From the NCBI GenBank assembly GCA_037447655.1, contig JBBHKE010001418.1, positions 111,663 through 175,662 of the forward strand: DNA of 64,000 nucleotides, read 5' to 3'. The position numbers and the translations under genes were made by a program. The notes under the pieces were generated by a model. It was not told where the DNA came from. It ran no database searches and saw only the letters and a list, made by a program, of their open reading frames with translations. The first letter of the stretch is position 1; every line of letters begins with the position of its first letter. Below are positions 12,138-24,235 of this stretch, one piece after another. The stretch is from Zygnema cylindricum (lineage: Eukaryota > Streptophyta > Zygnematophyceae > Zygnematales > Zygnemataceae).

Positions 12138-12417
12138 TGTTGGAGGAATGTCCACTTCGGACTCCACACGTGTGTATCGCAGTATATGCTGGTTCGCCAG
12201 TGCGCCGTTAATTGCCGTAAATTCGGTTTCAGGCGCTTGCATGCACAATCGGCTGGGTAGCTCAGTTGGTAGAGCTAGTGTATGCCTAACACAAGGTCCC
12301 GGGTTCAATCCCCGGCTTGGCCATTTAACCAAAGTTTTCACTTTGGCGCCCATGCGATATGTAGAATATCGCCGATCCTCGACACGTGTGGAGTCCGAAG
12401 TGGACATTCCTCCAACA
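12138..12417. mobile_element. 280 bp TG...CA element with 36 bp inverted ends and internal tRNA-like gene
   Basis: The first 36 bases (TGTTGGAGGAATGTCCAC... to 12173) are an exact inverted match of the last 36 (12382-12417, ending CATTCCTCCAACA). The element is bracketed by CTACC at 12133-12137 and CTACC at 12418-12422, a 5 bp target duplication. TG...CA ends plus a 5 bp duplication are typical of integrase-made LTR insertions, while 36 bp perfect inverted ends are typical of DNA elements. A cloverleaf tRNA-like sequence sits inside (12251-12322). It could be a solo LTR of a miniature retroelement that took up a tRNA gene, in analogy with Cassandra elements carrying 5S rRNA, or a hairpin MITE. 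There is no protein coding. Confidence 0.8.
12251..12322 (+). tRNA. tRNA-like sequence, anticodon position GCC (Gly), inside a repeat
   Basis: 72 bases fold as a cloverleaf: acceptor GGCTGGG with CTTGGCC (several G-U pairs), D arm GCTC/GAGC with loop AGTTGGTA, anticodon arm with loop ATGCCTA, and T arm CCGGG-TTCAATC-CCCGG. The anticodon triplet is GCC by position. Box A (TAGCTCAGTTGG) and box B (GGTTCAATCCC) promoter elements are intact. An A-A mismatch at the top of the anticodon stem and the wobble pairs in the acceptor suggest decay or a tRNA-derived repeat rather than a working tRNA-Gly. Confidence 0.6.
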
Positions 12418-12422
12418 CTACC

Positions 12423-13794
12423 TCCAACTTGAAAAAAATAAATAACTCTAGAGAATTGTTCGCTTTCATTCTTGGACTAAATGAATTTCAAACCCAAAAA
12501 GTAGATTCAAGCAAAATATAGTTAGGAACAAATATTCCAATTAAGTAATATCCTTCTTTCATTTAATTATGATTTTTTTTTTCAAAATTCAAAAAGTTTA
12601 AAATCAAGACAGAGCAAACACCACAAGTACCAGAATTTTCCATTGTTTCCGATAATAAAAATGAAAAAAATAGTGGATAAAATTAGACTTACTTCCTAGA
12701 ATAGCATCCATGAGAATAGTCGACGTAAACGAAATCCAAAAAAAAAGTTGCCACGATGGTTGCTTCACTACAGAGTGACCTTCTAGTTTATGTCTCCTAC
12801 AATTAATGGCTCCGATAGTTTATGCCTCCAAATATTTTTGTTCTTTACTGCCATAATTAAGCTCCAGTAACAAATTTAAACTAAGCCGTTCAATTTTGTT
12901 CAAAACTGACCAACAAAATTGCATAGAAAGGCTGCACTTCCGAACTGAGTCAGAAATTCAGAAATTAAGCAATACCGTTCTTAAGGAGAAAGCTATACCA
13001 TAGCTCTACATGCGAGAAAAGTCAAAGCACTTATTCACCGGCGGATCCCCTTCAGCAGCCATGGCTGATTATCCAAAAGGGGCGTCCTTATCCGTCCATG
13101 TACGGCAGTGCGCAGGCGAAATAGACAGCGTAGATCGGTTATTTGTCACTTTCATAGTTTCATTCCGAAAACAAAGTAGCCGTACAAATTGTGTGCGGTG
13201 TACAAATTGCGTGCGGAGTACAAATTGCGTGGATTCTTAAATTTTGGCTTTGGGGACCTCATCCGCACAACCGCCAACCGCCAAGATGTACCGTTTCGAA
13301 ACCGCACAAACACGAAAGTCCGTGTGCACCTTGTACGGAAAAAAATATAATTGTACGGAAACGACAACGACTTTAAGACAAGACACGGTTCATGCACGTG
13401 TAGCAGGCACCGACCGGGTAACTATTGAAGTAGGAACGGTTCGTCAAAAGACACGTTTAGAAGAAACCCTTTTCGAACGGTTGTCCACCGAACGGTCCGC
13501 CGACAACCAATCGTCAAACAATCCAAGCCATATATACGACCCGTACCGCACACTTGCGGCATGATAAACGGTCACGATAAACAGGACACGGTCAATGCCC
13601 GTGTAACGGGCATCAATTTACTAATACCATGCCACGTTGTCGTGGTTCTCAAAATCCATACAATACTTGAATACCACCCTCAACCATAACGATGTTCGTA
13701 CAAAATTGGTACAACACTATCGCATTATACATCGTACTGTACAAAAAGAGGCCCTTGGCAACCAAAGGGCAAAGCACCCAGTCGCCCGCGACTA
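12423..13794. other. Intergenic, no supported gene
   Basis: Positions 12423-13000 are AT-rich. From 13000 to 13790 GC content rises, and GTACAAATTG-type words repeat three times at 13183-13230. Frames on both strands at 13152-13564 are open but overlap each other and match no family I know. GTAC-rich words are shared with other repeats in the window, so I treat this as repeat-derived. Confidence 0.45.
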
Positions 13795-14060
13795 TTATTT
13801 TTTTATGACGGTCGACGTTCGCAACCGGGACACTTTTTTAACCGCCGTTACAAAATTTCGTCAGTCAAAGTTGTTTGACGGATTGACCGTCAAATCTAAA
13901 CTTAAAAGTACATATGCTGTACGAAAATGTACTTCAAATGTACAATTTCTGACAACTATCTTCAACAAAGATTATTTTTGGTGGTTTTCGTTGGATTTGA
14001 TTCCCACCTGTCCGAACGCGCGCGGCCCGTACGTGACCTTTCCACGCGTAAACATTTTAC

Positions 14061-14113
14061 ACGTCCAGTGATTGATTACTCTCCTCCTTGAGAGAAATTA
14101 ATCACTGGACGAC
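14061..14113. repeat. Small hairpin
   Basis: CGTCCAGTGATT and AATCACTGGACG form a perfect 12 base stem around a loop of about 20 bases. It has no T-run or gene context that would make it a terminator. It is probably the end, or a remnant, of a foldback element. Confidence 0.5.
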
Positions 14114-14448
14114 GTGACCGCTTGCTTCGAAAACACGTAATCGGATGGTCGACGTTGTCGCCCAGAAGTTTGGAGAATCTTGATGCGCAGACAGTAATCA
14201 TGTTAAAAAAAATTAAAAAAAATCAGTACGTCTCTGTACGAAAATGAGTTGGATCTTTACGAAAGTACACTTTTTCCAGTAAAGAACCCCACTTTTCGCC
14301 TGATGGAGGTTCACCCTTAGTAGCATTTTTTCGTTTTTTTTTTTTTTTTTAACTTGTTGAAGTATTTCTGTCGTCTCTTCTTCTCTTTTCACTCTTTTAC
14401 TTCAAGACAAAAAAAGTAAACTGAAATTTTAACGTTTTTTCTCACAAA

Positions 14449-14619
14449 ATGAAGAGAACTTTGGGAATATTCTCTCAAATCCCAAACCAATGGCCAGTTC
14501 AGAAAATTGATAAATGCGCTCCTTTTTTTTCTACTGGCCACCCTGGAGAAGCAGTTTTAGGGTTCGCACCAAAAAGTAAAAAATATGTTCATTTCTTTTC
14601 TTCCATCCGGTTATCTGAG
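14449..14619 (+). pseudogene. Duplicate first exon of an unrecognised gene (copy 1)
   Basis: A 57-codon exon starting MKRTLGIFSQIPNQWP and ending RLSEV before a GTAATG donor. It is nearly identical to the exon at 23270-23440, with the same upstream CTTGTTGAAGTATTTCTGTC block. The selection-like pattern (same length, no stops, same donor) suggests a real exon. No downstream exon is found here before the helicase gene on the other strand, so this copy is probably stranded by the duplication. I do not recognise the family. Confidence 0.5.
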
Positions 14620-15290
14620 GTAATGAAGGGAGAAACAACAATATTGTACAACTACTTGAAAAACCTTCAATTATACAATTTATTGACTAGAAATTATGAA
14701 TTGTAAACGTCACTTATAATTGATGAAAAACTCTAAACACAAAGATTGTAACCCTAAGAAACCCTAAAAAACCCTAAAAACCCGAGAAACCCTAACGTAA
14801 AGTTGCTGTACACAACTATGACAAAAAAAAAGCTTGGTTTGGCTTAGGCATGTTGTAATATATATACATTTACCACATTTAGTGTGGTTTCAAAGTTATA
14901 ATCGATGTAATTACCGCCTCCGAGAATGAAACGGGAAAACCAAAAAAGGTTTTTAGCATTCTATCACTTTTTAGAATACCTCACCTAAATATGAAAACAA
15001 GTAAATGTGTTTTTTTTTAAATAGTCTTTTTGAAACGACTCGAATTTACAATACATAATATTTCTACCAAAAGAATGGAGAAACAGAGAGATAAAGACAG
15101 GACTCATAGAATAATACAAGATCCTCTTGTATTCTCTTTGTTTCCTACTGCGCCTCTCACTCCTCTTCCTCCTACCCCCCCTCCTCCTCCTCCTCCTCCT
15201 CCTCCTACTCCTCCTCCACCTACTACTACTCCTATTGCTTTTCTTGCCACTTTTTTTTGGGCATTTCCTCCCTTTGTGTCGTCCAAAACC
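14620..15290. other. Intergenic with a (CCT)n run
   Basis: CCCTAAAAAACCCTAAAAACC, a telomere-like word cluster, is at 14750-14800. A (CCT)n tract occupies about 15140-15230, immediately downstream of the helicase stop codon, on the minus strand. No gene is supported. Confidence 0.6.
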
Positions 15291-18200
15291 TTAGTTGAGA
15301 GTCCCCCTGTCTCTCTCTCCTCACTCCTATTCTGAGAAGAACCGCAAAATGCATTAACTTGGAAAAGAACCTCAAGACTCTGAAAAAGATCCCTTTGAAT
15401 AGAATAAAATACAGGTCTAACAGAAGACTGAGGATTTCCAGCTGCAAGAAAATGAAACAGTCAAAATATTAAAAAGATTCTTGACTAAAAAAAGTACATG
15501 AAATTATGAACCATGAATCGTTGTTGTCGTTAATAACACGAAATTGGTTTTTGCGGTTATTTTTTCCCTTTGATGACAAAATATAATCTTAATGATACTA
15601 ATTGTTTTTTTTCTTATCTTTAATTCTTTAAACAGCTAAAACAATTTCGTCATTTGGAACTGAATTAGAGTTGAAACCCTACAATTTATAACTTAATCCC
15701 ACAACTTAATTTTTTTACTTCAATGACGATTTAAGGTCCGAACTGTTATAATTTATCAAAACAGTTGTAACTTATCTGTTGTAACTTTTCATTAATGCAA
15801 AGTAGTTTGTGAGTTTCACTTCAATCGCGACACTTTCCGTTTGCGGCAACGGAATTTATTAATATTCTGTGACGACTTCCCTCTTTCTCACCATGCAACT
15901 TTTCTCGATTCTCAACAACTAATTTGAAAATTCTATAAAGTCAATAAACTCAATTTTCCTCGTACAACTCTGTGTTGCTATTCTACAGTCTCACATTAGT
16001 CGGTACAAAAAAAAGACAAAATAAAGACATACAAATATTTTTTAATTTTATAGCTTTTATGCTTCGAATGATTCTTACAAAAGTCTCATGCGTCGCAGCT
16101 GAATACTTTCATTTTTTTTTTTTTTAATTCAACGACACAGGAATTGACAGTATCTAAAATTTTAAATCCTTTGTTGACTTGCCCAGAAAAAAAAACACAT
16201 TGTCTCTCCTAGCACCGACTATTATTTTGTGAAAAATTATTTGTAAAAATTTCTTTGTAAGAAACTTCCAAAAAACCCACTCATACTTGCACACATGATT
16301 TATTTTTTTTATACAATCGCAGTTTTTTTGGTACTTTCTCTTTCAGGAATTCAAATTTATTTGCAGGCATGATTCCTATTAAAAAAATTGTAACTTCCTG
16401 TAGAAACTGTAAGAGGATCAAGGGAGGAGGAGGAAGAAAGAGGGGAGAAAAAAGGGGGAGGATACTTTAACTTACTCTTAAACTTTTGTGTTTGCGGCGA
16501 GTTTTGCGACTGACTGATTGGATTAAGGATCCTGGGAGTATCGAGGCCCCTTGTATTAAGGATTGGAGGTAAAATTTGCCTGGACAGTTCATAAGATAGC
16601 AAAAATCCTTTTGCGTCGATGAAGTTTTTCGCATCAAAGAAATTTTTTTCTTTTACGGGCATCCTCAATGAGAGATTTCCACGTCGAATCCTCCGAGCCC
16701 AAAGTATGGGCATGTCCAACCACCCACAGAATATAGCGTGCCCTTGTCATAGCTACATTTAACCTGCAAAAAAGAGTAAACATATAGTTCTTTACTATGT
16801 TTATGATGGTTTTTTATCGCATGTCTATGTCAATTATTCTCCTTGCATTGCAGTCCTTTATTTTGTTTAATCAAGTTTTCATAGTTCTTTGCTATCGTTA
16901 TGACTGTTTCTATTTCATGTCTATGCTAAATATTCTCGTTTCAAGATATTTATGATACACTTTGATCAATCATGTTTCATGGTTCTTTACTATGTTAATG
17001 ATTATTTTTATCTCATGTCTATATTAACATTCTCGTTCCAGTGCATTGTCCTTCACCTACATTCATATTTTCTCAGTTCTATACTATCTTTGTGACTGTT
17101 TCTATTACATGCCTATATGAATCATCCTCGTTTCATTTCATTTTATTATATAATTTGTTTATTCATGTTTTCATGGTTCTTAATACGTTTACCCTTATTT
17201 CTATTTCCTGTCTATGTTAATCATTATTGTTTCCTTGGATTATCCTTTCCTTTGTTCATTCATGCCATTTTCGCCCAATGCCTTTCAACTCCACGAAGAA
17301 CTAACGGTTTTTTAGGAGGTATAGTTATTGGGAGAAATGCAGTCATAGTAGACTGAAGCAAAAATGCTTTTATGAGGTGAATTGGAGATGAAAAATAGAA
17401 AACTATTATAGTAGCAAAAGACGGGAGCATTGGATTTGAAAAAAAAAATTACATTAAATGGGAAATGCGTCTGAATGATTTAGAGACCATAAAGCACTCC
17501 TTCGAAGTCCTTCATTTAGTTCTCGCAATTTTTTTATAATAGCATGTTACTGTTAGTCCAGTAAGTACTTCCGACCTAGATATCTCAAAAAGCGTATACC
17601 CACTTTTTCCCACCTTTTATTGTTTTTTCGGTCATCTTCTGGTCATCTAAATACCAAATATAAGGTAAAATGACCAAAAGATGACCAAAAGATGATCAAA
17701 AGGTGAAGTGAAAATATCCCTCCCTCCCTCTCTCCCTCTTTCCCGCTCTCCCTCCTTCCCTTTTCCCCTCCCTCCCCTTCCCTGTCCCTCCCTCCCTCTC
17801 TCCCTCGCTCCCCCGCCTCCCTTTCTCCCTCTCTCGCGCCCTCGCTCATCCCCTCCCTCTTACTCTCTACCTCTCTCCCAGGTGACCAAGACATCACCAA
17901 AAACACGTGAAGTGAAAACATAAAACTAAAAAAAAAAATTACTCACCACAATCACAATCATAAAACTCAAAAAAAAATCTCACCCCAATCATAAAACTCT
18001 AAAAATTTATCCATAGCCAATTCTCTGCATTCGATTCTTTGCATTCATTCCATTAACTGAAAAGCACATTCCAAAAAAGATGGACAAATTACAAAACAAA
18101 AAACAAAAACCCAAAAACCAAAACCGAAAGACAAAAACAGAAGAATAAAAAACTAAGAACTAAAAACGAAATAATAATAACAAAAAACGAAACAAAAAGG

Positions 18201-21200
18201 TTGCATAGGCGATCTACACTAATTGTCCATATCGCATATCTCTTAAAGGGAAAGTTTTTAAAAGACTTAAAAAAACTTAAGAAGACTTAAAAAGACTTAA
18301 AAAGACTTAAAAAGACTTAAGAAGACTTAAAAAGACTTAAGAAGACTTAAAAAAACTTAAAAGACTTAAGAAGACTTAAAAAGACTTTAAAAAAATATCA
18401 AAAAAATGTCCGCTTGCCTGAACAGATGAGCTTTTGGAGGAGTTGACGGACAGCCATGGCTTCCTTCTTGTTGACCCAGATCGTTTCTCCTCCTTTCTCC
18501 TCAATTCCCTCTCTCAAGTCCATGAAAGCATACGAAGGACAATTGTTTTTAATAACATAGCTTCGATCCAAATCATTGCCGCCATTTTTTAGGGTTCCGT
18601 CGTAAAATTGACCCGATGGCCATCGACTGATGGAGGGATGCATGCGGTACTGGATTCCGAGAATTTTGGATTTATATCCATTTTCTTGGAGGCGGTCGAA
18701 CAAGCTCCGGTCGTATTTGCAGGATTTGGCAACCTACGTAAAAGACAAAACAGAGATATTGTAAGTCAGTTAATGAAAAAAAAAAAAAAAAAGAGATTGT
18801 AAGGTCGTAGCTAGAAAATTTTAAGGTCTTCGGAGAGAAAGATGAGAGAGAAGAGAGAGGAGAATCATGGGGAAGAACAATATGAAAGCTAAAAATAAGA
18901 GAAAAGGCTACAAGAATTCAAAGAGGGGAGGGAATGTATTCTCAATATGAGCAGTCAGTAACTACAGTGAATACCAGGTTTGTACGGATAGGAGTACACA
19001 CAACCGTACACGAACAATAAATTTTAAAATAGACGCAAATCAACAAACAGGTGATAGAATACGATATAAGGTACAGCTAGAATTGCAAGTAAGAGTATCC
19101 GTACAAGAAAAAAGAGTACATGAAACGACGTAAAATACTAGAATAGACGCAAAGTCGCAAAACAACAATAGCGTACAGTATGGTATAGTACTGTACTGTA
19201 CTGTACCGCACTGAAAAAAAAACACGAACTGAGGTACAGTGCAACTAGAAAGGCAAGTTTCACCAATTACGCAACTGAAAGTGTGCTACAAGTCTACAAC
19301 AAACTGAAAATCAAAGGGTAGAAATGGCGTCTTACTTGACTGAAAACCGTCGCTGGCAACTGTTTCGGATCTCCGACAAGCGTGACGTGACGGATTCCGG
19401 GAAGACGAAGGGCAATGACAGTCTCAGCCTCAACCAGTTGACAAGCTTCATCAATAAGAAGCAATTGGAAAGGAGCAGCATTTTTTACAACATGCTTTCC
19501 GGACGAAGAAACAGTACACAGCAACAACATGCAGTTTTTAACGCATAAATCTGCAATAAGGTTGATTGAAACGTCCTTTTTGATGCCAGCAATAGAAAAT
19601 CCAGGTTGCTTCTTCAAAATATCTACGAGATTATCTTTTAACTGAAGGAATAACCTAAGGTTTAAGTTATATTTTATAGATTCTTCCAAAAGAGGGAGAA
19701 TTCGGAGAGCCTTTTCAATTCCAGTCCAACAATTTTTCTTCAGTAATGAGCTTGGCAAATCATTGCACAAAACTTTGCCAGAAATTTCCATTTTCTTTAC
19801 CAGAAGCAAGAGCTTGCCTCGAAAAATCTGCAGACCTTTGTAACTTTCTCCATTCTTGGAAGTCTCTCGATCATTTGAAAAAAAGGTATGGCCATCTTGT
19901 GACCCTTGCAGCAATTCAATCATTGCCATTGCAGAAACTTTCCATGAAGAGTTTCCACCAATAGCGTTAAGCAGCCTCCTCACACGATCTTCTTTATTTT
20001 TTCTTCTCTGACCTACAAACAATGGCTCTAAAGTTCCATCCAACTGCAGTCTGTCCTCATTTCCAATGAGAACCACATCTCCTTTTCTAATTTTCCTTAA
20101 CTTGGTGGACACAAAGTTGTCTTTTCCTTGTGAGAATTCAAAGAACGACTGATCGCTTTTTTCAAAAAACTGCTCGACGAATCGACGGGCGATTTCGCAC
20201 ACGGCGACATTTGTCGGCGCGCAAGCGATGGCGCGGATTCCTGAGCAGCAAACCATGGACAAAAGAGAAACTATGGTAGAAGTCTTTCCTGTACCAGGCG
20301 GACCTTGGATAAGCTGCAATTTGCTTCTCTGCTCAGAATTCAATGTCAATCCGGAGGTAGGGATGGAGGTATGAATAGTGGTAGAGTTGGAGGTAGGGTT
20401 AGAGGTAACTGCTTCCAGGACTCTACAAGCAGCTTCTGTTTGGTATTCATTTAATCTCCTAAATCCACAGTATTGCTGGGCAATGTTTGAAACTTGTACG
20501 TTTCCAACATTAGTAGAGTCCACGTGTGACCTTGATACCATATTGTTATTATTGTTATTGTTGCACATAATCTCCTCAAAAATCTCGTTATTTTTTATTT
20601 TTGACGAACTGCTTGAGCTCTCTCTCTCAGAAAGTGGTCCTTCTAGAGCCTCCCATATTCGCTGAGGTGTAGCTAGGCTATCAATGGCTATTCCGTACCA
20701 TTTTATATCTTGACTGCATCGAAGATTACTCATTATTTGTGACGGGACATAAGCAAACGCCTCAGATTTCGTTCCCTCGCTTCTTTGAAAGGTTTTAGTG
20801 ACGACAGCCAAAAAATACTGTACATTCCGCAAAGTAGGGTTCAGGGTTTTTCCCGGGACGAAAGTTGAGATGAAGATCAGATCCGTCGGTTTGATTGGTC
20901 CTCCTTGACTTGTGCCATTAAGTGGGGAATCGGAGGCATTGAACCAAATTTTGATGAACTCTTTTCCGCCGAATGGATTAACTTGGTCTATAAATATCTC
21001 AAAGCATGGTTTTCTCACAATATCCTCCAGATTTCGTTTTAAACTTGCGCGGCATTCTTCCACCAGAAGCCATGGAAAGCTCGAGAGATACGTCGAGAAA
21101 CTTTCGAAAGAATGTGGCAATTGTGAAACCTGTGGCATTGAAAAAAAATGAATTCATATTAGAAGAGAAAATAGTGTGGAGTTTTTGCATATTGTATCCT

Positions 21201-21727
21201 GTGGCATTGGCTTAAAAGGGAAAGAATAAGTAAGATCATTAAATCGTGCAAAAATTGTAGCATTTTGCAATCGTGTAACATTGACACAAAAAGGAAAAAA
21301 AACATATATTCGAATTAGAAGAAATTCTGAATGTTTTTGGAATCAATTTTGTAACCTGCAGCATTGGAGATAACATAGATTCATATTAGAACTGCTACTT
21401 TCGAAAGAATCTGGAAATTTTGTAACATGTGGCAGTGGCTCAAAAAGGAAAAGAACATATTCTCATGTTTGAATGGCAAAATTTATCGTCTGTGAAAACT
21501 TTCAACAATATTTTCCACTCACTAGCTGTTAAATTCACAACAAGTTTGTCTTTATTTAGGAGCCACCAATGTAGGCGGGTTTGTAAGTTTACCTTTCCCC
21601 TATTTAAATTCTCATCATTAATATCTTCAATCTTCCACGAGAGAATTCTCCTTTCCAAGCCATAATCTTCTTTCCCAACGATGTTTTTTTTGTTTTCTCT
21701 ACCTTCTCTTCTTTGGTAAAACGACAT
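15291..21727 (-). CDS. SEN1-like superfamily 1 helicase (copy 2, possibly broken)
   Basis: Minus strand. Exon 1 is 21727-21593 (45 codons, MSFYQRREGR). Exon 2 is 21129-19336 (598 codons, phase 0). Exon 3 runs from 18733 to about 18405. A later exon runs from about 16759 to 16470, and the last from 15441 to the stop at 15291. Motifs: N-terminal SEN1-type region (ILSWKIEDIN), Walker A GPPGTGKT, Ia ACAPTNVAVCEIA, Walker B-type LLLIDEAC, motif III GDPKQLPA, IQYRMHP in exon 3, and VNVAMTRAR (motif VI) in the late exon. Plant SEN1/MAA3-like proteins act on RNA or RNA-DNA hybrids; that is family knowledge. Problems: I cannot find the exon with motifs IV-V (SVDGFQG type), exon 3 seems to end at a GC donor, and the late exon has a one-base frame break in an A run near 16640. 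It may be a recent pseudogene or contain sequence errors. Confidence 0.82.
17700..17890. repeat. CT-rich low-complexity tract in helicase intron
   Basis: CCCTCC/CTCTCC words throughout, preceded by a short repeat of GATGACCAAAA. Frames on both strands here are low-complexity artefacts. It lies in the interval where the helicase motif IV-V exon would be expected. Confidence 0.9.
18261..18387. repeat. (AAGACTTAAAA)n tandem array
   Basis: About twelve units of an 11 base repeat alternating AAAAGACTTAA and GAAGACTTAA, just downstream of the helicase exon 3 donor. It is purely intronic. Confidence 0.92.
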
Positions 21728-23450
21728 CCCTTCCACGCAAGGTGTGCACGGATTTCAGCCCCCCCGACCTGTTTTAAATACTTTATTTTTTTTTAGCTAT
21801 GGCATTAACTTATACAGTCATATTATGGAAAGCTAACCTTGCAAAGATTGACTATTGCAATAAAAAATGGCAGAAACACGACTCTTAATCACAATTGAAG
21901 AAATTAGCACTGATGTTGTGGATGAACATTTTTACGGTAAATGTGCGTGAAATTACCCAAAAAATGTACGAAATGAGATGCATGAAATGTACGATATGAT
22001 TCACGTTTAACAAGGTGAGATCCGGGCCGTTAAATGTTGAGCGGACGGTCCAGATTCCAATTGTGTTTTCGGATGTTATTTGCCGTCGATGGTACATTGC
22101 CAGAAACATGATTTTACAATTTGATTTGCATTGTAAACTTGACGTTTGACAAGACTTCTAGACAGTAAGATCTGGGCCGTTAAATGATAAGCAGACGACC
22201 CAGATTCCAGTTGCATTTGCGGATATTGTTTGCCGTCGGATTGTACATTGCCGGAAACATGGACGATCGGTGTGAAAAAGATTGCTACTTGAAAAGCTGG
22301 ATCTGACCCGCTAATTTTTGATCTGACGGTCCCGATTCAGCGTTTCAATTGCCAACCAGTAAAATTATTTCCCACTTCTTCTTTGGTCTTGACTCCCGAG
22401 CCTCTAATGCGACAAAATCTGGCGGGAATCAACAGGTCTCCTTGCGAAACGAAACCACCAACAGTTCTGCACGCAATATCACGATTATCACATGTAACCA
22501 CAACAACACGGATACCGTACAATGATGAATAAAAGATCTTCACCGTCCGATACGAAACTGGTCAGTATTGACATGCCACGTCAGAGTCCAGCGACCAGTT
22601 TCTCCAGATTTTTGGGCCCCAAACAGGTGGCACGTCATGCTGCTTTCATCTTTCGGTACTTGACTGTGCTGTGCAGCACGTGCCACGTGGAATACAAACT
22701 TGGCATGCAAAAAGCGACAAACTATCCGACTGCTTTTCGTGAGATAACATTGGCTGCTTCAGATTTGTCAGATTCGACCTAACATACTTTTGGCCATTTG
22801 CACAAAATTTAGTGCGAACCAGTACGATAAAAATACAGAAAAGAGTATATAAAAGTACATAAACGTACAGAATTCGTACGTTTTTGGCTATACTCTGACA
22901 GGGACGAACACAAATTTTATTTCTCCCCGGTTTAACAGGATATTAGCCGAGGAACTGAGGACCATAGAACGCTGGAAGTAAAATAAGTTGCAAGGCCGTA
23001 CATGGATTGTACGGAAGGACGTACATTAGATCTCCTTTGTACGGATATAGCTCACCGAAGCATGTATATATTCTAGAACTCCAGAAACATTCTCTCCAAG
23101 CAATTTTGGGTTTTGGCTTATTGTAAGAAGTTGAACAAAAAACTTGTAACATTTTTTTTTTTCTTTTTTTTTGAACTTGTTGAAGTATTTCTGTCGTCTC
23201 TTCTTCTTTTATCTCTCTTTTACTTCAAGGAAAAAAAAAAAAACTGTTTTTTTTTTTTTTTCTCACAAAATGAAGAGAACTTTGGGAATATTCCTTCAAA
23301 TCTCAAACCAATGGCCTGTTCAGAAAATTGATAAATGCACTTCTTTTTTTTCTACTGGCCACCCTGGAGAAGCAGTTTTAGGGTTCGCACCAAAAAGTAA
23401 AAAATATGTTCACTTTTTTTCTTCGGTCCGGTTATCTGAGGTAATAAAAT
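19880..23450. repeat. Segmental duplication, block A' (partner 3388-6770 plus 14330-14640)
   Basis: It carries the longer helicase copy, the same upstream intergenic DNA and the MKRTLGIF exon in an uninterrupted 3.6 kb block. The intergenic part, 21728-23269, has no gene of its own. It holds repeated GTTAAATG..GACGGTCC..ATTCCA units (about 22025, 22168, 22310) and GTAC-rich words. The two gene fragments are divergent, so this interval probably contains both promoters. Confidence 0.75.
23270..23440 (+). CDS. First exon of an unrecognised gene (copy 2)
   Basis: 57 codons from ATG (MKRTLGIFLQISNQWP) through FSTGHPGEAVLGFAPKSKKY to RLSEV and a GTAATA donor, phase 0. It is conserved with 14449-14619, with mostly silent or conservative changes, which argues for coding. 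It is preceded by pyrimidine-rich, leader-like DNA and lies divergent from the helicase promoter. It is followed by AT-rich DNA, and the only later plausible coding is the serine/lysine-rich frame at 24236-24742. No family is recognised; no signal peptide or membrane segment is seen. Confidence 0.45.
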
Positions 23451-23454
23451 AATT

Positions 23455-23960
23455 ATGTTGTGATAAAAAGTATTTTAGTTAATAATATTTTAACAATAAT
23501 AATAATGATTGGATTGTAATAATAAATAGTATCGATAATAATAATATGATATTATGTTGCAATAAATGCCATAGAAATAATATAATAATAATTATAATAA
23601 TCATATATTAGTACTATAGTAATAATATAGGAATCAAATTATAGTAATATATTAACACTATAGTTATATAACAGTATATTATAATAATAATGTAATAATA
23701 ATATAAATAATAATATAATAATAAATGATGATATAATATTAATTACATAAATGTTTTTATAATGATACAGTATAATAAGAATGTAATAACAAAAAAAAAA
23801 AAAAATTGTTTTACAAAAATAATGTAATAACTAAGTATAATAAGATTATAGTAATAGGGTATTATTACTAAGATAAAAAAACAATAATAAAATATTAATA
23901 CACCTATGTTAATGAAAATATAAAAAAAATAAAAATTAATAATAATAAAACTCTCGAGGT
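23455..23960. repeat. (AAT)n-like AT-rich tract
   Basis: Degenerate AATAATAATAT repeats, almost free of G and C. There are no genes; it is probably intronic if the flanking exons belong together. Confidence 0.85.
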
Positions 23961-24029
23961 AAAATGGCTAAAAGTGTTTTTGGTTCAAAAAAAAACAAGA
24001 TATTTTTGGTTCATATTTGACTTGTTGAA

Positions 24030-24226
24030 GCAGAAGGAAACATATGGAGGAAGAGAGGGAGGGGAAGGGGGAGGGAGGAGAGAGAGGGAGAGAGGAGAGG
24101 GAGGACAGCGATGGAGAGAGGGAGACTGCGAGAGAGAGAAAAGGAGATGGTGGGAGGGAGAGGAGAAAGGACGAGGGAGGGAGGAAGGGAGAGGGAGAGA
24201 GAGAGAGGGGGGGGGGGGGGGGGGAG
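24030..24226. repeat. GA-rich low-complexity tract ending in poly-G
   Basis: GGGAGAGA-type purine repeats ending in a run of about twenty G. The open frames it gives on both strands are artefacts. Confidence 0.92.
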
Positions 24227-24235
24227 AACTGAAGA

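Noticed and set aside
12251-12322. Calling this a normal nuclear tRNA-Gly gene
   Set aside because: The 5 bp duplication and inverted arms show it lies inside a mobile element, and the acceptor stem has several wobble pairs; I report it as tRNA-like.
13010-13564. Possible host gene in the GC-richer block
   Set aside because: Frames on both strands are equally open, there is no splice pattern or family motif, and GTAC-rich words are shared with repeats.
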